DNA of 64,000 bases from contig OY804584.1 in the NCBI GenBank assembly GCA_963680875.1, forward strand, positions 91,262,031 to 91,326,030, in the 5' to 3' direction. The notes beneath the pieces are model-generated. The model searched no databases and was not told the DNA's origin. It worked only from the letters and a program-made list of their open reading frames with translations. Positions within the stretch are counted from its first letter, which is position 1. Every line of letters starts with the position of its first letter. Below, one piece after another: positions 34,693 to 46,841 of this stretch. The position numbers and the translations under genes are program-made. This stretch comes from Bathymodiolus brooksi. Taxonomy: Eukaryota > Mollusca > Bivalvia > Mytilida > Modiolidae.

Positions 34693-35809
34693 GTACGGAA
34701 AAGGACATCTAGAAATACGAAAAAATGAAAATAAAAGACACAAATATATTTAATACGGTTGAATTCTGTATTTGAAAAAAAAACAATGGTTAAATCCGTA
34801 ATATATCTGTTATTCAGCTATAATGTGACATTCCCGGCTTAGGATATATATTTAAACGATTTTTTTCTTGTTAGAGACGTTCTGATTGGATGTCACAACG
34901 AGTAAAGACGATTGCACGTGCACTCGTCTTAACTCGGTCGTCTCAACCCGAAAATGACCATTTACGGAAGAAAGGGAAATCTCCGACACCCGAGGGCAGT
35001 TGACATACACTGTACAGCATGCATTTGCCGGTAAAACTAGTTCTAATAATAAAACCCTAAATGCTCGCTTGCTCGCAAGGGTTATAACGGGCATGATGCC
35101 ATTACACGTAATGGAGCAGCCGTCGAGATTTTTTGCACTCGCTTACAGAGTTTCTGATGCCTGCATTTATCAATAATAAGTCATAACCTTTCCTTTTGTC
35201 CATTATTATAACAAGTTTTTATCACCTACCAGTATTTTAGAATGTAATTCCCACAAAATAAAAATCCACGTTTACTTTCTCTCTGAACATTTTGAATTTC
35301 GTCATTTCCGGCCTCACTATTTGGATGTCGATACCATATTTGGCGATTTGAGGCATGAATGTTTACATCAGCCGTAGTAACGTGTAGTAAGATATACCAT
35401 ATTTAGAAAAGCTCCGCCTTCCGTAGTTTCCGGTGTCCTATAATTATTAGCTACCATAATTATTAGCTACTTTTTGACGTTCGGAACTAGATTTTCGTAA
35501 ACCACAAAGGTGTTCCAAATGATAGCCATGAAAATTAGCTACCTTAATAATACATTAAAAGTACTATGCCAGTTATTCCCCTTTTACCATGTTTTGATAG
35601 ATTCTTGGTAATTAGTATTTTTGAACGAAAAAAGGGGGGTGGATGTAGGCGAGGAAATCTATTTAATTAGATAGATTTATCCAAGAAATTGATAGCAAAC
35701 TCCTATTCATTCATTTACACCAAGGATTTATATATATATATATAAATAAATCCTTGTTTACATGGAGCAAAATCTGGATGAAAATAAGTTATTTCGATAT
35801 AAAATATAT
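34693..35809. other. Intergenic stretch, no gene recognised
   Basis: The 80-codon minus-strand frame at 34852 is unassigned. Near 35440-35550 appear the words ATTAGCTACC and CCATGAAAATTAGCTACC, the seed sequence of the large minisatellite 1.2 kb downstream. A palindrome of TA repeats flanked by CAAGGATTTAT / ATAAATCCTTG lies at 35721-35756. Confidence 0.45.
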
Positions 35810-36165
35810 GATTGATTGATTGATTACTTGGTTGGTGTTTAACGTCCAGCGAGCAATTTTTCAGCTATATTCAGGACGAGAACATTTAAAAATTTAAACG
35901 CCACGGGACTCGAAACAAGGAAAGGTGTATGGGTAGGGACGAATAATTTAGCCAGTGCAACAGGTCTCATCATGAGCATACTGGGTTCTTTAACGTGCGA
36001 AGAGGATGGCAATCTCTCAACACGGGACCTCGGTTTTATTTACGTCTCGTCCGAAGGACGGGTTGGTTGTGAATTTATACATCCCGCACAACCGACGGAC
36101 GCCCCTTCAAGCCGAAGAAGCTCTCGGTCCCATTTCTATACACCGGGGTTCCCGCAGGGTTATAT
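35810..36165 (-). mobile_element. SINE family D copy
   Basis: In reverse: (TTGA)n tail, GGTGTTTAACGTCCAGCGAG, core CAATTTTTCAGCTATATTCA, GGACGAGAACATTT, then GGTCTCATCATGAGCATACT, ACACGGGACCTCGG and the end CACCGGGGTTCCCGC. The other copy at 47918-48288 is in the opposite orientation. The 68-codon frame at 35972 lies wholly inside. Confidence 0.75.
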
Positions 36166-36409
36166 ATATATAATATAAATGAATTCAAGTCTAATAATAT
36201 TTTTAAAAAATTATATATTTATAGTGACATGAACAAGTTTCTATATATCAATCACCATATTATTTATCTGTACATAATGCATTTTCTGCTTTGCATATAT
36301 ACAAAAATGTGTATATCTATTCCATTTATATGTGTAATATTGAATTAATTAATAAACTATGTTTATACTATATCCATTCCAAAGAAATAAGATGCTTTGT
36401 TATAACAAG

Positions 36410-36490
36410 CAATAACGCTCCTGTGGTGAAATAGTTACAAGTACTCGCATCATGTGCGGTAGATCGTGGTTTCGATCAGCGATCTGATCA
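36410..36490 (+). mobile_element. tRNA-like SINE head, degenerate
   Basis: CTGTGGTGAAATAGTTACAAG resembles an A box, shortened here to its first 20 bases CTGTGGTGAAATAGTTACAA; CTCGCATCATGTGCGG could form an anticodon-type stem-loop; GTGGTTTCGATCA resembles a B box. The acceptor stem does not pair, so it is a tRNA-derived remnant and not a tRNA gene. Confidence 0.3.
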
Positions 36491-36589
36491 AACCAAAAAC
36501 TATACAATTTATATTGGCACATGGCGTAAAAGAATAAACGCAGAGACTAGTCAACATAATTTCTTCATTACATGGGATAGAAGTCGTGA

Positions 36590-39500
36590 AGTTTTCCATG
36601 AATATAAGGTACCTTGCATCTGTCCAGTGTATGACATAGGTTTCAAAGTGTTATCCATGAAAATAAACTACCTTGCACCGTTCAAACATGAGCATAAGCA
36701 TCTGAAGCTTGTCCATGAAAATTAGCTACTCGACCTTTCTTCATTGCATGGAATAGGAGTCATGACGTGTTCCATGAAAATAAACTACCTGGCATCATTC
36801 AAACATAAGCATAAGCATCAGAAGTTTGCCCATGAAAATTAGCTACCTCTCATTCCTTCGTTTCATGGTCCATGAAAATTAGCTACCTCGCATTCCTTCG
36901 TTTCATGGTCCATGAAAATTAGCTACCTGCCCATGAAAATTAGCTACCTCTCATTCCTTCGTTTCATGGTCCATGAAAATTAGCTACCTGCCCATAAAAA
37001 TTAGCTACCTCTCATTCCTTCGTTTCATGGTCCATGAAAATTAGCTACCTGCCCATGAAAATTAGCTACCTCTCATTCCTTCGTTTCATGGTCCATGAAA
37101 ATTAGCTACCTCGCATTCCTTCGTTTCATGGTCCATGAAAATTAGCTACCTCGCATTCCTTCGTTTCATGGTCCATGAAAATTAGCTACCTGCCTATAAA
37201 AATTAGCTACCTCTCATTCCTTCGTTTCATGGTCCATGAAAATTAGCTACCTGCCCATGAAAATTAGCTACCTCTCATTCCTTCGTTTCATGGTCCATGA
37301 AAATTAGCTACCTGCCCATAAAAATTAGCTACCTCGCATTCCTTCGTTTCATGGTCCATGAAAACTAGCTACCTGCCCATAAAAATTAGCTACCTCTCAT
37401 TCCTTCGTTTCATGGTCCATGAAAATTAGCTACCTCTCATTCCTTCGTTTCATGGTCCATGAAAATTAGCTACCTGCCCATAAAAATTAGCTACCTCTCA
37501 TTCCTTCATTTCATGGTCCATGAAAATTAGCTACCTGCCCATAAAAATTAGCTACCTCGCATTCCTTCGTTTCATGGTCCATGAAAATTAGCTACCTGCC
37601 CATAAAAATTAGCTACCTCTCATTCCTTCGTTTCATGGTCCATGAAAATTAGCTACCTGCCCATAAAAATTAGCTACCTCTCATTCCTTCGTTTCATGGT
37701 CCATGAAAATTAGCTACCTGCCCATGAAAATTAGCTACCTCTCATTCCTTCGTTTCATGATCCATGAAAATTAGCTACCTGCCCATGAAAATTAGCTACC
37801 TCTCATTCCTTCGTTTCATGGTCCATGAAAATTAGCTACCTCGCATTCCGTCGTTTCATGGTCCATGAAAATTAGCTACCTGCCCATAAAAATTAGCTAC
37901 CTCGCATTCCTTCGTTTCATGGTCCATAAAAATTAGCTACCTGCCCATAAAAATTAGCTACCTCGCATTTCTTCGTTTCATGGTCCATGAAAATTAGCTA
38001 CCTGTCCATAAAAATTAGCTACATGTACCTCGCATTTCTTCGTTTCATGGTCCATGAAAATTAGCTACCTGCCCATGAAAATTAGCTACCTCTCATTCCT
38101 TCGTTTCATGGTCCATGAAAATTAGCTACAATGTACCGGCCCATAAAAATTAGCTACCTCGCATTCCTTCGTTTCATGGTCCATGAAAATTAGCTACCTG
38201 CCCATAAAAAATAGCTACCTCGCATTCCTTCGTTTCATGGTCCATGAAAATTTGCTACCTGCCCATAAAAAATAGCTACCTCGCATTCCTTCGTTTCATG
38301 GTCCATGGAAATTAGCTACCTGCCCATAAAAATTAGCTACCTCGCATTCCTTCGTTTCATGGTCTATGAAAATTAGCTACCTGCCCATAAAAATTAGCTA
38401 CCTCTCATTCCTTCGTTTCATGGTCCATGAAAATTAGCTACCTCGCATTCCGTCGTTTCATGGTCCATGAAAATTAGCTACCTGCCCATGAAAATTAGCT
38501 ACCTGCCCATAAAAATTAGCTACCTCTCATTCCTTCGTTTCATGGTCCATGAAAATTAGCTACCTGCCCATGAAAATTAGCTACCTCTCATTCCTTCGTT
38601 TCATGGTCCATGAAAATTAGCTACCTGCCCATGAAAATTAGCTACCTCGCATTCCTTCGTTTCATGGTCCATGAAAATTAGCTACCTGCCCATAAAAATT
38701 AGCTACCTCGCATTCCTTCGTTTCATGGTCCATGAAAATTAGCTACTTGCCCATAAAAATTAGCTACCTCTCATTCCTTCGTTTCATGGTCCATGAAAAT
38801 TAGCTACCTCTCATTCCTTCGTTTCATGGTCCATGAAAATTAGCTACCTCGCATTCCTTCGTTTCATGGTCCATGAAAATTAGCTACCTACCCATAAAAA
38901 TTAGCTACCTCGCATTCCTTCGTTTCATGGTCCATGAAAATTAGCTACCTGCCCATAAAAATTAGCTACCTCGCATTCCTTCGTTTCATGGTCCATGAAA
39001 ATTAGCTACCTGCCCATAAAAATTAGCTACCTCTCATTCCTTCGTTTCATGGTCCATGAAAATTAGCTACCTCTCATTCCTTCGTTTCATGGTCCATGAA
39101 AATTAGCTACCTCGCATTCCGTCGTTTCATGGTCCATGAAAATTAGCTACCTGCCCATAAAAATTAGCTACCTCGCATTCCTTCGTTTCATGGTCCATAA
39201 AAATTAGCTACCTGCCCATAAAAATTAGCTACCTCGCATTTCTTCGTTTCATGGTCCATGAAAATTAGCTACCTGTCCATAAAAATTAGCTACATGTACC
39301 TCGCATTTCTTCGTTTCATGGTCCATGAAAATTAGCTACCTGCCCATGAAAATTAGCTACCTCTCATTCCTTCGTTTCATGGTCCATGAAAATTAGCTAC
39401 AATGTACCGGCCCATAAAAATTAGTTACCTCGCATTCCTTCGTTTCATGGTCCATGAAAATTAGCTACCTGCCCATAAAAAATAGCTACCTCGCATTCCT

Positions 39501-42500
39501 TCGTTTCATGGTCCATGAAAATTAGCTACCTGCCCATAAAAAATAGCTACCTCGCATTCCTTCGTTTCATGGTCCATGGAAATTAGCTACCTGCCCATAA
39601 AAATTAGCTACCTCGCATTCCTTCGTTTCATGGTCTATGAAAATTAGCTACCTGCCCATAAAAATTAGCTACCTCGCATTCCTTCGTTTCATGGTCCATG
39701 AAAACTAGCTACCTGCCCATAAAAATTAGCTACCTCTCATTCCTTCGTTTCATGGTCCATGAAAATTAGCTACCTCTCATTCCTTCGTTTCATGGTCCAT
39801 GAAAATTAGCTACCTGCCCATAAAAATTAGCTACCTCTCATTCCTTCATTTCATGGTCCATGAAAATTAGCTACCTGCCCATAAAAATTAGCTACCTCGC
39901 ATTCCTTCGTTTCATGGTCCATGAAAATTAGCTACCTCTCATTCCTTCGTTTCATGGTCCATGAAAATTAGCTACCTGCCCATAAAAATTAGCTACCTCT
40001 CATTCCTTCGTTTCATGGTCCATGAAAATTAGCTACCTGCCCATGAAAATTAGCTACCTCTCATTCCTTCGTTTCATGATCCATGAAAATTAGCTACCTG
40101 CCCATGAAAATTAGCTACCTCTCATTCCTTCGTTTCATGGTCCATGAAAATTAGCTACCTCGCATTCCGTCGTTTCATGGTCCATGAAAATTAGCTACCT
40201 GCCCATAAAAATTAGCTACCTCGCATTCCTTCGTTTCATGGTCCATAAAAATTAGCTACCTGCCCATAAAAATTAGCTACCTCGCATTTCTTCGTTTCAT
40301 GGTCCATGAAAATTAGCTACCTGTCCATAAAAATTAGCTACATGTACCTCGCATTTCTTCGTTTCATGGTCCATGAAAATTAGCTACCTGCCCATGAAAA
40401 TTAGCTACCTCTCATTCCTTCGTTTCATGATCCATGAAAATTAGCTACCTGCCCATGAAAATTAGCTACCTCTCATTCCTTCATTTCATGGTCCATGAAA
40501 ATTAGCTACCTCGCATTCCGTCGTTTCATGGTCCATGAAAATTAGCTACCTGCCCATAAAAATTAGCTACCTCGCATTCCTTCGTTTCATGGTCCATAAA
40601 AATTAGCTACCTGCCCATAAAAATTAGCTACCTCGCATTTCTTCGTTTCATGGTCCATGAAAATTAGCTACCTGTCCATAAAAATTAGCTACATGTACCT
40701 CGCATTTCTTCGTTTCATGGTCCATGAAAATTAGCTACCTGCCCATGAAAATTAGCTACCTCTCATTCCTTCGTTTCATGGTCCATGAAAATTAGCTACA
40801 ATGTACCGGCCCATAAAAATTAGCTACCTCGCATTCCTTCGTTTCATGGTCCATGAAAATTAGCTACCTGCCCATAAAAAATAGCTACCTCGCATTCCTT
40901 CGTTTCATGGTCCATGAAAATTAGCTACCTGCCCATAAAAAATAGCTACCTCGCATTCCTTCGTTTCATGGTCCATGGAAATTAGCTACCTGCCCATAAA
41001 AATTAGCTACCTCGCATTCCTTCGTTTCATGGTCTATGAAAATTAGCTACCTGCCCATAAAAATTAGCTACCTCTCATTCCTTCGTTTCATGGTCCATGA
41101 AAATTAGCTACCTCGCATTCCGTCGTTTCATGGTCCATGAAAATTAGCTACCTGCCCATGAAAATTAGCTACCTGCCCATAAAAATTAGCTACCTCTCAT
41201 TCCTTCGTTTCATGGTCCATGAAAATTAGCTACCTGCCCATGAAAATTAGCTACCTCTCATTCCTTCGTTTCATGGTCCATGAAAATTAGCTACCTGCCC
41301 ATGAAAATTAGCTACCTCGCATTCCTTCGTTTCATGGTCCATGAAAATTAGCTACCTGCCCATAAAAATTAGCTACCTCGCATTCCTTCGTTTCATGGTC
41401 CATGAAAATTAGCTACTTGCCCATAAAAATTAGCTACCTCTCATTCCTTCGTTTCATGGTCCATGAAAATTAGCTACCTCTCATTCCTTCGTTTCATGGT
41501 CCATGAAAATTAGCTACCTCGCATTCCTTCGTTTCATGGTCCATGAAAATTAGCTACCTACCCATAAAAATTAGCTACCTCGCATTCCTTCGTTTCATGG
41601 TCCATGAAAATTAGCTACCTGCCCATAAAAATTAGCTACCTCGCATTCCTTCGTTTCATGGTCCATGAAAATTAGCTACCTGCCCATAAAAATTAGCTAC
41701 CTCTCATTCCTTCGTTTCATGGTCCATGAAAATTAGCTACCTCTCATTCCTTCGTTTCATGGTCCATGAAAATTAGCTACCTCGCATTCCGTCGTTTCAT
41801 GGTCCATGAAAATTAGCTACCTGCCCATAAAAATTAGCTACCTCGCATTCCTTCGTTTCATGGTCCATAAAAATTAGCTACCTGCCCATAAAAATTAGCT
41901 ACCTCGCATTTCTTCGTTTCATGGTCCATGAAAATTAGCTACCTGTCCATAAAAATTAGCTACATGTACCTCGCATTTCTTCGTTTCATGGTCCATGAAA
42001 ATTAGCTACCTGCCCATGAAAATTAGCTACCTCTCATTCCTTCGTTTCATGGTCCATGAAAATTAGCTACAATGTACCGGCCCATAAAAATTAGTTACCT
42101 CGCATTCCTTCGTTTCATGGTCCATGAAAATTAGCTACCTGCCCATAAAAAATATCTACCTCGCATTCCTTCGTTTCATGGTCCATGAAAATTAGCTACC
42201 TGCCCATAAAAAATAGCTACCTCGCATTCCTTCGTTTCATGGTCCATGGAAATTAGCTACCTGCCCATAAAAATTAGCTACCTCGCATTCCTTCGTTTCA
42301 TGGTCTATGAAAATTAGCTACCTGCCCATAAAAATTAGCTACCTCTCATTCCTTCGTTTCATGGTCCATGAAAATTAGCTACCTCGCATTCCGTCGTTTC
42401 ATGGTCCATGAAAATTAGCTACCTGCCCATGAAAATTAGCTACCTGCCCATAAAAATTAGCTACCTCTCATTCCTTCGTTTCATGGTCCATGAAAATTAG

Positions 42501-43050
42501 CTACCTGCCCATGAAAATTAGCTACCTCTCATTCCTTCGTTTCATGGTCCATGAAAATTAGCTACCTGCCCATGAAAATTAGCTACCTCGCATTCCTTCG
42601 TTTCATGGTCCATGAAAATTAGCTACCTGCCCATAAAAATTAGCTACCTCGCATTCCTTCGTTTCATGGTCCATGAAAATTAGCTACTTGCCCATAAAAA
42701 TTAGCTACCTCTCATTCCTTCGTTTCATGGTCCATGAAAATTAGCTACCTCTCATTCCTTCGTTTCATGGTCCATGAAAATTAGCTACCTCGCATTCCTT
42801 CGTTTCATGGTCCATGAAAATTAGCTACCTGCCCATAAAAATTAGCTACCTCGCATTCCTTCGTTTCATGGTCCATGAAAATTAGCTACCTGCCCATAAA
42901 AATTAGCTACCTCTCATTCCTTCGTTTCATGGTCCATGAAAATTAGCTACCTGCCCATGAAAATTAGCTACCTCGCATTCCTTCGTTTCATGGTCCATGA
43001 AAATTAGCTACCTGCCCATAAAAATTAGCTACCTCGCATTCCTTCATTCC
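36590..43050. repeat. 6.2-kb non-coding minisatellite with nested periodicity
   Basis: Two modules alternate: a 21-bp module CCATGAAAATTAGCTACCTGC and a 40-bp module that starts CCATAAAAATTAGCTACCTC and continues CATTCCTTCGTTTCATGGT. They give 40-bp and 61-bp steps. The first is quoted here only by its leading 20 bases CCATGAAAATTAGCTACCTG. Degenerate units occupy 36590-36825 and the regular array runs to 43050. The rare variant ATGTACCGGC occurs at 38131, 39402, 40801 and 42072, showing spacing of 1271 bp and an exact 2670-bp duplication. Every module border makes the palindrome TTTCATGGTCCATGAAA. Stops in all frames exclude coding. Confidence 0.92.
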
Positions 43051-43532
43051 ATTTCTCTGACAATATCTATGACTTTTATTTTCCAAAATCTGATTTTATT
43101 TGTACGTTTATTCTGATAATAGGGGCAAGTATTACTGTAGTAGAACAAGTCAAACATTTCCGAAATTATACAACATTATAATTCTGAAATTCTAAAATTT
43201 GACAGTCCTGCTCTAGTTCATAGTAGGATACTAAGAACGTAAATAAAATGGAAGTGAGATTTAATTGAAATTATTAGAATTGTATGAAGGATCTTTCTCA
43301 AGTTATGGAGATGTGGACATAAAACTGTGATCACTCATAATACATTAAAGAGATCTCTAATTAAAATAAAGATATCTAAATTGAATTGTCGAGCTGTTTA
43401 ATCCTTATAGGAATCAGAATCAATTAGAATCTAAAATTCAGCTCAAACATTGAGCACATCACATAACTGACTGTAATTTACTGCTTAACCCTCCCCCCTC
43501 CATATGTCTAGCGATAGTTTATTTTTAGCTCC
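43051..43532. other. AT-rich flank of the minisatellite
   Basis: No repeat units, exons or RNA genes recognised. Confidence 0.4.
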
Positions 43533-43798
43533 CTGTGATCACCTGACATCAATGTGAATGAAAATGACATTGTATAAAAATAATAACAACTCAAATAAAA
43601 TCAAATGTTTATTATTTTTAAAATAGGTTTTTATCTTATATACTATTGTTACAAATTGTGACAAATATGCCTGTGATCATCTGACATCAATGTGAATGAA
43701 AATGACCTTGTATAAAAATAATAAGAACTCAAATAAAATCAAATGTTTATTATTTTTAAAATTTGTTTTTATCTTATTGTTACAAATTGTGACAAATA
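43533..43798. repeat. Tandem duplication with 138-bp period
   Basis: CTGTGATCACCTGACATCAA at 43533 returns as CTGTGATCATCTGACATCAA at 43671. Both copies run to GTTACAAATTGTGACAAAT. Two copies with few differences. Confidence 0.8.
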
Positions 43799-45016
43799 CT
43801 ACATATGAAAAGATTTACAAATAACATGTTCACTTCAAAGAAAATAAAAATAAAATAAAACTGACAGAATCATTGAAAGGAAATAAAGTTGAGAAAAATA
43901 ATACGAGAATTTAGATAGTAAATTATTCAAGAAATAATATAAAATAAAGGGCTACGCAGATAGAAGCATGTCGGCAAGGGAAAGTTGAAAAAGCGTATAC
44001 GTATGTCAAAACAAAAACAAGTGTCGACACGGTAAATTGCTGGAAACAGTAATTTACTGGACCCACTGCATTTTGGGCACGGGCATTGATTTTGTCTTGT
44101 TTTACTATTTCAGTCAGTTGTTAAAAATGCCTTCCAAATATACGAAATTTCTGAATTCTCTGAATTTGTGTCACTTTTAGAAATAAAATGGCATTTTATA
44201 TGGCCAATCAACAATCCACAAAGACCATCATTTACATAAAAACTGCATTAATATTGGATGAACAATATAAAAGCTAAAATTTTGCCATTTGACACTTGTT
44301 TGTTCCTTTCAGTTGAGAGGATATCCCTCGACAATGTGAATTTAATTCTACTCTAAATGATCTTTTTTTATGCATGTATAAAAGCACAAACAGTGGCACA
44401 CCCATTGTTTCTATCCCCAAATATTCCTATACACCGAGTCCGACATCTATACAATCTGGAAACTGTTGCTAAACATGAACGAAATGGATTGATTAATTGC
44501 TTTACATTCAGCTGTATTCGGTACGATAACAAGAAAACAAACAAATATGAAACCATCTCGGGGAGGAAACTGTCTTTGTGGTACATTTATTAAAATGCAG
44601 GTGATTTTATCTTTAAACTGGTAGAATTATTTTTTTTATATCTTTGATTGTCCGATATTTGATGATTTGTTGATAACCCGCTTCAGCGAGAACCACAACC
44701 CTTCTTCATTCGGTGACGTTGTTCTGAACCATGGAATAGGATAAGGCGAAGGTGAAATTGCTTCCCAGGGGCTTGAATTCACATCATAACTAATAATCAG
44801 GGGTAAATTTTAACTGAACGCCTCTTTTCACTTTGGTGCATTCAGTCTTATCTGAGTAGCTTGCTTATTAGAATTTCATTATATCAGGCAAAGCAGTGCA
44901 CTAAGTCATATTACTACACCACCATTCACAGGAATAAACCGAAATGTCGTCAAAATTAAAAATGTATTTATTATACATGTATGTTATATATTTTTTGTAT
45001 TGGTAATTCCAACTAA
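43799..45016. other. AT-rich stretch, nothing recognised
   Basis: Two overlapping opposite frames at 44357-44593 and 44368-44586 have no domain or splice support. A segment at 43945-44040 (AAAGGGCTACGCAGATAGA ... CAAGTGTCGACACGG) has a diverged relative at about 61920-62020, a dispersed repeat. Confidence 0.4.
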
Positions 45017-45020
45017 ATCA

Positions 45021-45290
45021 TGGGTCGTAGAGGCCTCAATCGTATGGTAGTTGGGTTTACAACTACCTATGCAATCCGTGCCTATCACAACTGATGTTAT
45101 GGGTTCAACTTCCCCTCAGGGCGAGTTGTACAACATTATGTGATAAAGTTTGTCAGTGAATTACGGTAGATCTGTGGTTTTGTACTGGTCCTTTGGTTTA
45201 CTCCAACAATAAAACTGACCGCCACGATATAACTGGAATTTTGTTGAAAGTGGCGTTAAACACCATAAAACCAACCAAGCAACCAATAAA
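45021..45290 (+). mobile_element. SINE family B copy
   Basis: TGGGTCGTAGAGGCCTCAAT head, GTATGGTAGTTGGGTTTACA, ACAACATTATGTGATAAAG, GATATAACTGGAATTTTG and the tail GTTAAACACCATAAAACC. Moderately diverged, full length. Confidence 0.75.
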
Positions 45291-45334
45291 TTAGTGCTTA
45301 AACATAATAAAAAAATATGCCGTATAGATTAGCA

Positions 45335-45389
45335 TGGGCCCCTATGATCTCGGGCAACTGCCTAGCGTGCCCATGTGTTGAGACGGCAC
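45335..45389. mobile_element. TIR fragment, GTTAAGACGGCACTG family
   Basis: GGGCAACTGCCTAGCGTGCC followed by GAGACGGCACT matches the right end of the element at 27373-27610. It is truncated on the left. Confidence 0.55.
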
Positions 45390-45603
45390 TATATATATAT
45401 AAATAAACGTCTAAAATGTTAGCACAACGATATCAAAAAAAGATGTTAAAATGTAACAAAAATAACTATAAGTCTACAAAAAGACTATAATTATAATTAA
45501 ATCGACGGATATTTCGCTTGACCGACAAGCTTTATCAGTGTCTGTAATCTGTGAGTCGGTCTCAGTTTCTGTCTGTGAGTCGGTCTCAGTGTCGCTCTAT
45601 GAG

Positions 45604-46140
45604 TCAATCCCATTGTCTGTCTGTACACCAGTCTAAGTCTCCTTCTGTGTCAAACATGTATTCGACCTTTTCTTCATCAATGAACTCGTCAGTCTCTTGT
45701 GAACCTACACAAATACCATCATTAGCTTTTTGACCAAATACGGCTTCTAAAGGTGTCCTTTTAATACTAGAATGACATTGTGTGTTAAGCGAATATTGTA
45801 TCTCATATAGAAATTCAAGCCATCCTGAGCCTGGTTTCTCTGCACTTTTTGAAGCCAACGGTTTGTGAAGAGAGTCATGCACTTGTTCCACTAAACCCTG
45901 TGTTCTTGGATGCTGAGGTCTTCCTGTTATCTTTCTCTTATCACGGCGTTGCAGAATTCCCTCCCGTTGTCATGTTGCAGGATCGACGGAAGGTCAACAA
46001 CCGAAAATACATGCACTGTTAAATTATGAGCTACTTCATCTGCAGACTTATTTATTTGAGGCCAGAAGAAATTGAATTGTGTGTAGTGGTCAATGTAATG
46101 ACCGATCCAACAGTAGTCCCCGTCTGGATCAGCTTATTTC
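45604..46140 (-). pseudogene. Ginger-type integrase fragment, frameshifted
   Basis: On the minus strand two reading frames give one integrase core. From about 46140 to 45945 the frame reads an IDHYTQF-type segment and LQHDNGREF (45980-45954), the block around the second catalytic Asp. A frame change follows; then RPQHPRTQGLVEQ (the catalytic Glu block, 45883-45897) and WLEFLYEIQYSLNT ... TPLEAVFGQ, open to about 45604. Asp to Glu is only about 27 codons instead of 35, so roughly 25 bases were lost where the frame shifts. The HPxTQGLVE and FGQ style resembles KRBA2/SCAND3/Ginger-derived integrases more than classical Gypsy (family knowledge). No zinc site, start or GPY end is seen. It lies 0.7 kb before, and opposite to, the intact integrase gene. 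Confidence 0.75.
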
Positions 46141-46239
46141 TAAATTGTACAATTGCGATAATTAACTTTTTTTTAATATATTTTAGATTCGAATAACGTT
46201 GATCTCTTAAATATTTTTGAAGCCTCGATAATCTCTTAA

Positions 46240-46335
46240 AACTAGGCAGACCGTACGTGTACGGCCCGACCGTATAGGTATTTTGAAAAAATACGCATAC
46301 GGTCCGACTGTACGCATATGGTCTGGAACATATAC
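46240..46335. repeat. Inverted GTACG/TATACGG repeat cluster
   Basis: CCGTACGTGTACGG, CCGACCGTATAGG, ACGCATACGGTCCGAC and TGTACGCATATGGTC form nested partial palindromes. A related GGTTCCAGACCGTACGAG lies at 31371. Probably the end of a foldback element. Confidence 0.45.
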
Positions 46336-46768
46336 ACACTTAGGGGACTCCAATTTATTCGATTATTCATGTCCAAAATATATTAATCTGATTTTTGTTT
46401 CCTTGCTATTTCGTCCAAACCTTTGTTAAAAACAGAACATGTATATATATTAATTTCAGAATTAGGGATCACAACCCTTAAGCTTTCTATTTTCTCTTTC
46501 ATATTACGTTTTCATTTGTAGCAGTTATTATGTATAATGGTAAGCCCAATATACAGAAAATGTAATGGATTTTTTTATTAAAATTAGTATGTTCTGAAGG
46601 GTTCTAAAAGACCCTTTAATTTTTAAGATCAGAAATAAAAAAAAAAAGGGGGCGGAGCAAAATATGGTACTCAAGTAAGACCCTTACATTTTCAAAAACA
46701 GTCCAGAAAAGGGGAGGAGCAAAAGTAAAAATGTCACATTTGAATCAGTTCCCTCGTTCTCAAATTGT

Positions 46769-46774
46769 GGGCGG
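46769..46774 (+). promoter_or_regulatory. GC box of the integrase gene
   Basis: GGGCGG, 11 bp upstream of the TATA box. Two further G-rich copies, GGGGGCGGAGC near 46649 and GGGGAGGAGC near 46713, lie upstream. Confidence 0.4.
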
Positions 46775-46784
46775 ACAAAGGGGG

Positions 46785-46792
46785 TATATAAA
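46785..46792 (+). promoter_or_regulatory. TATA box of the integrase gene
   Basis: TATATAAA, 50 bp before the ATG at 46842. A start near 46815 would leave a leader of about 27 bases. The first in-frame upstream codon that ends translation is TAA at 46803. Confidence 0.6.
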
Positions 46793-46841
46793 CTTGGAAA
46801 TGTAAAAAATAAAAATAAAAAAGGTCACCATATTTTTAACA

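Noticed and set aside
35972..36178. 68-codon frame with plausible composition
   Set aside because: Lies entirely in SINE D, whose second copy at 47918 has the same sequence on the other strand.
36826..43050. CRISPR-like array of regularly spaced repeats
   Set aside because: The spacers are not unique, the units are directly adjacent and mutually similar, and the genome is eukaryotic.
44357..44593. Overlapping opposite frames of 78 and 72 codons
   Set aside because: Mutually overlapping and without domain, start context or promoter.
46052..46339. 95-codon minus-strand frame
   Set aside because: Out of frame with the integrase remnant over part of its length; the homologous frame runs across the other phase.
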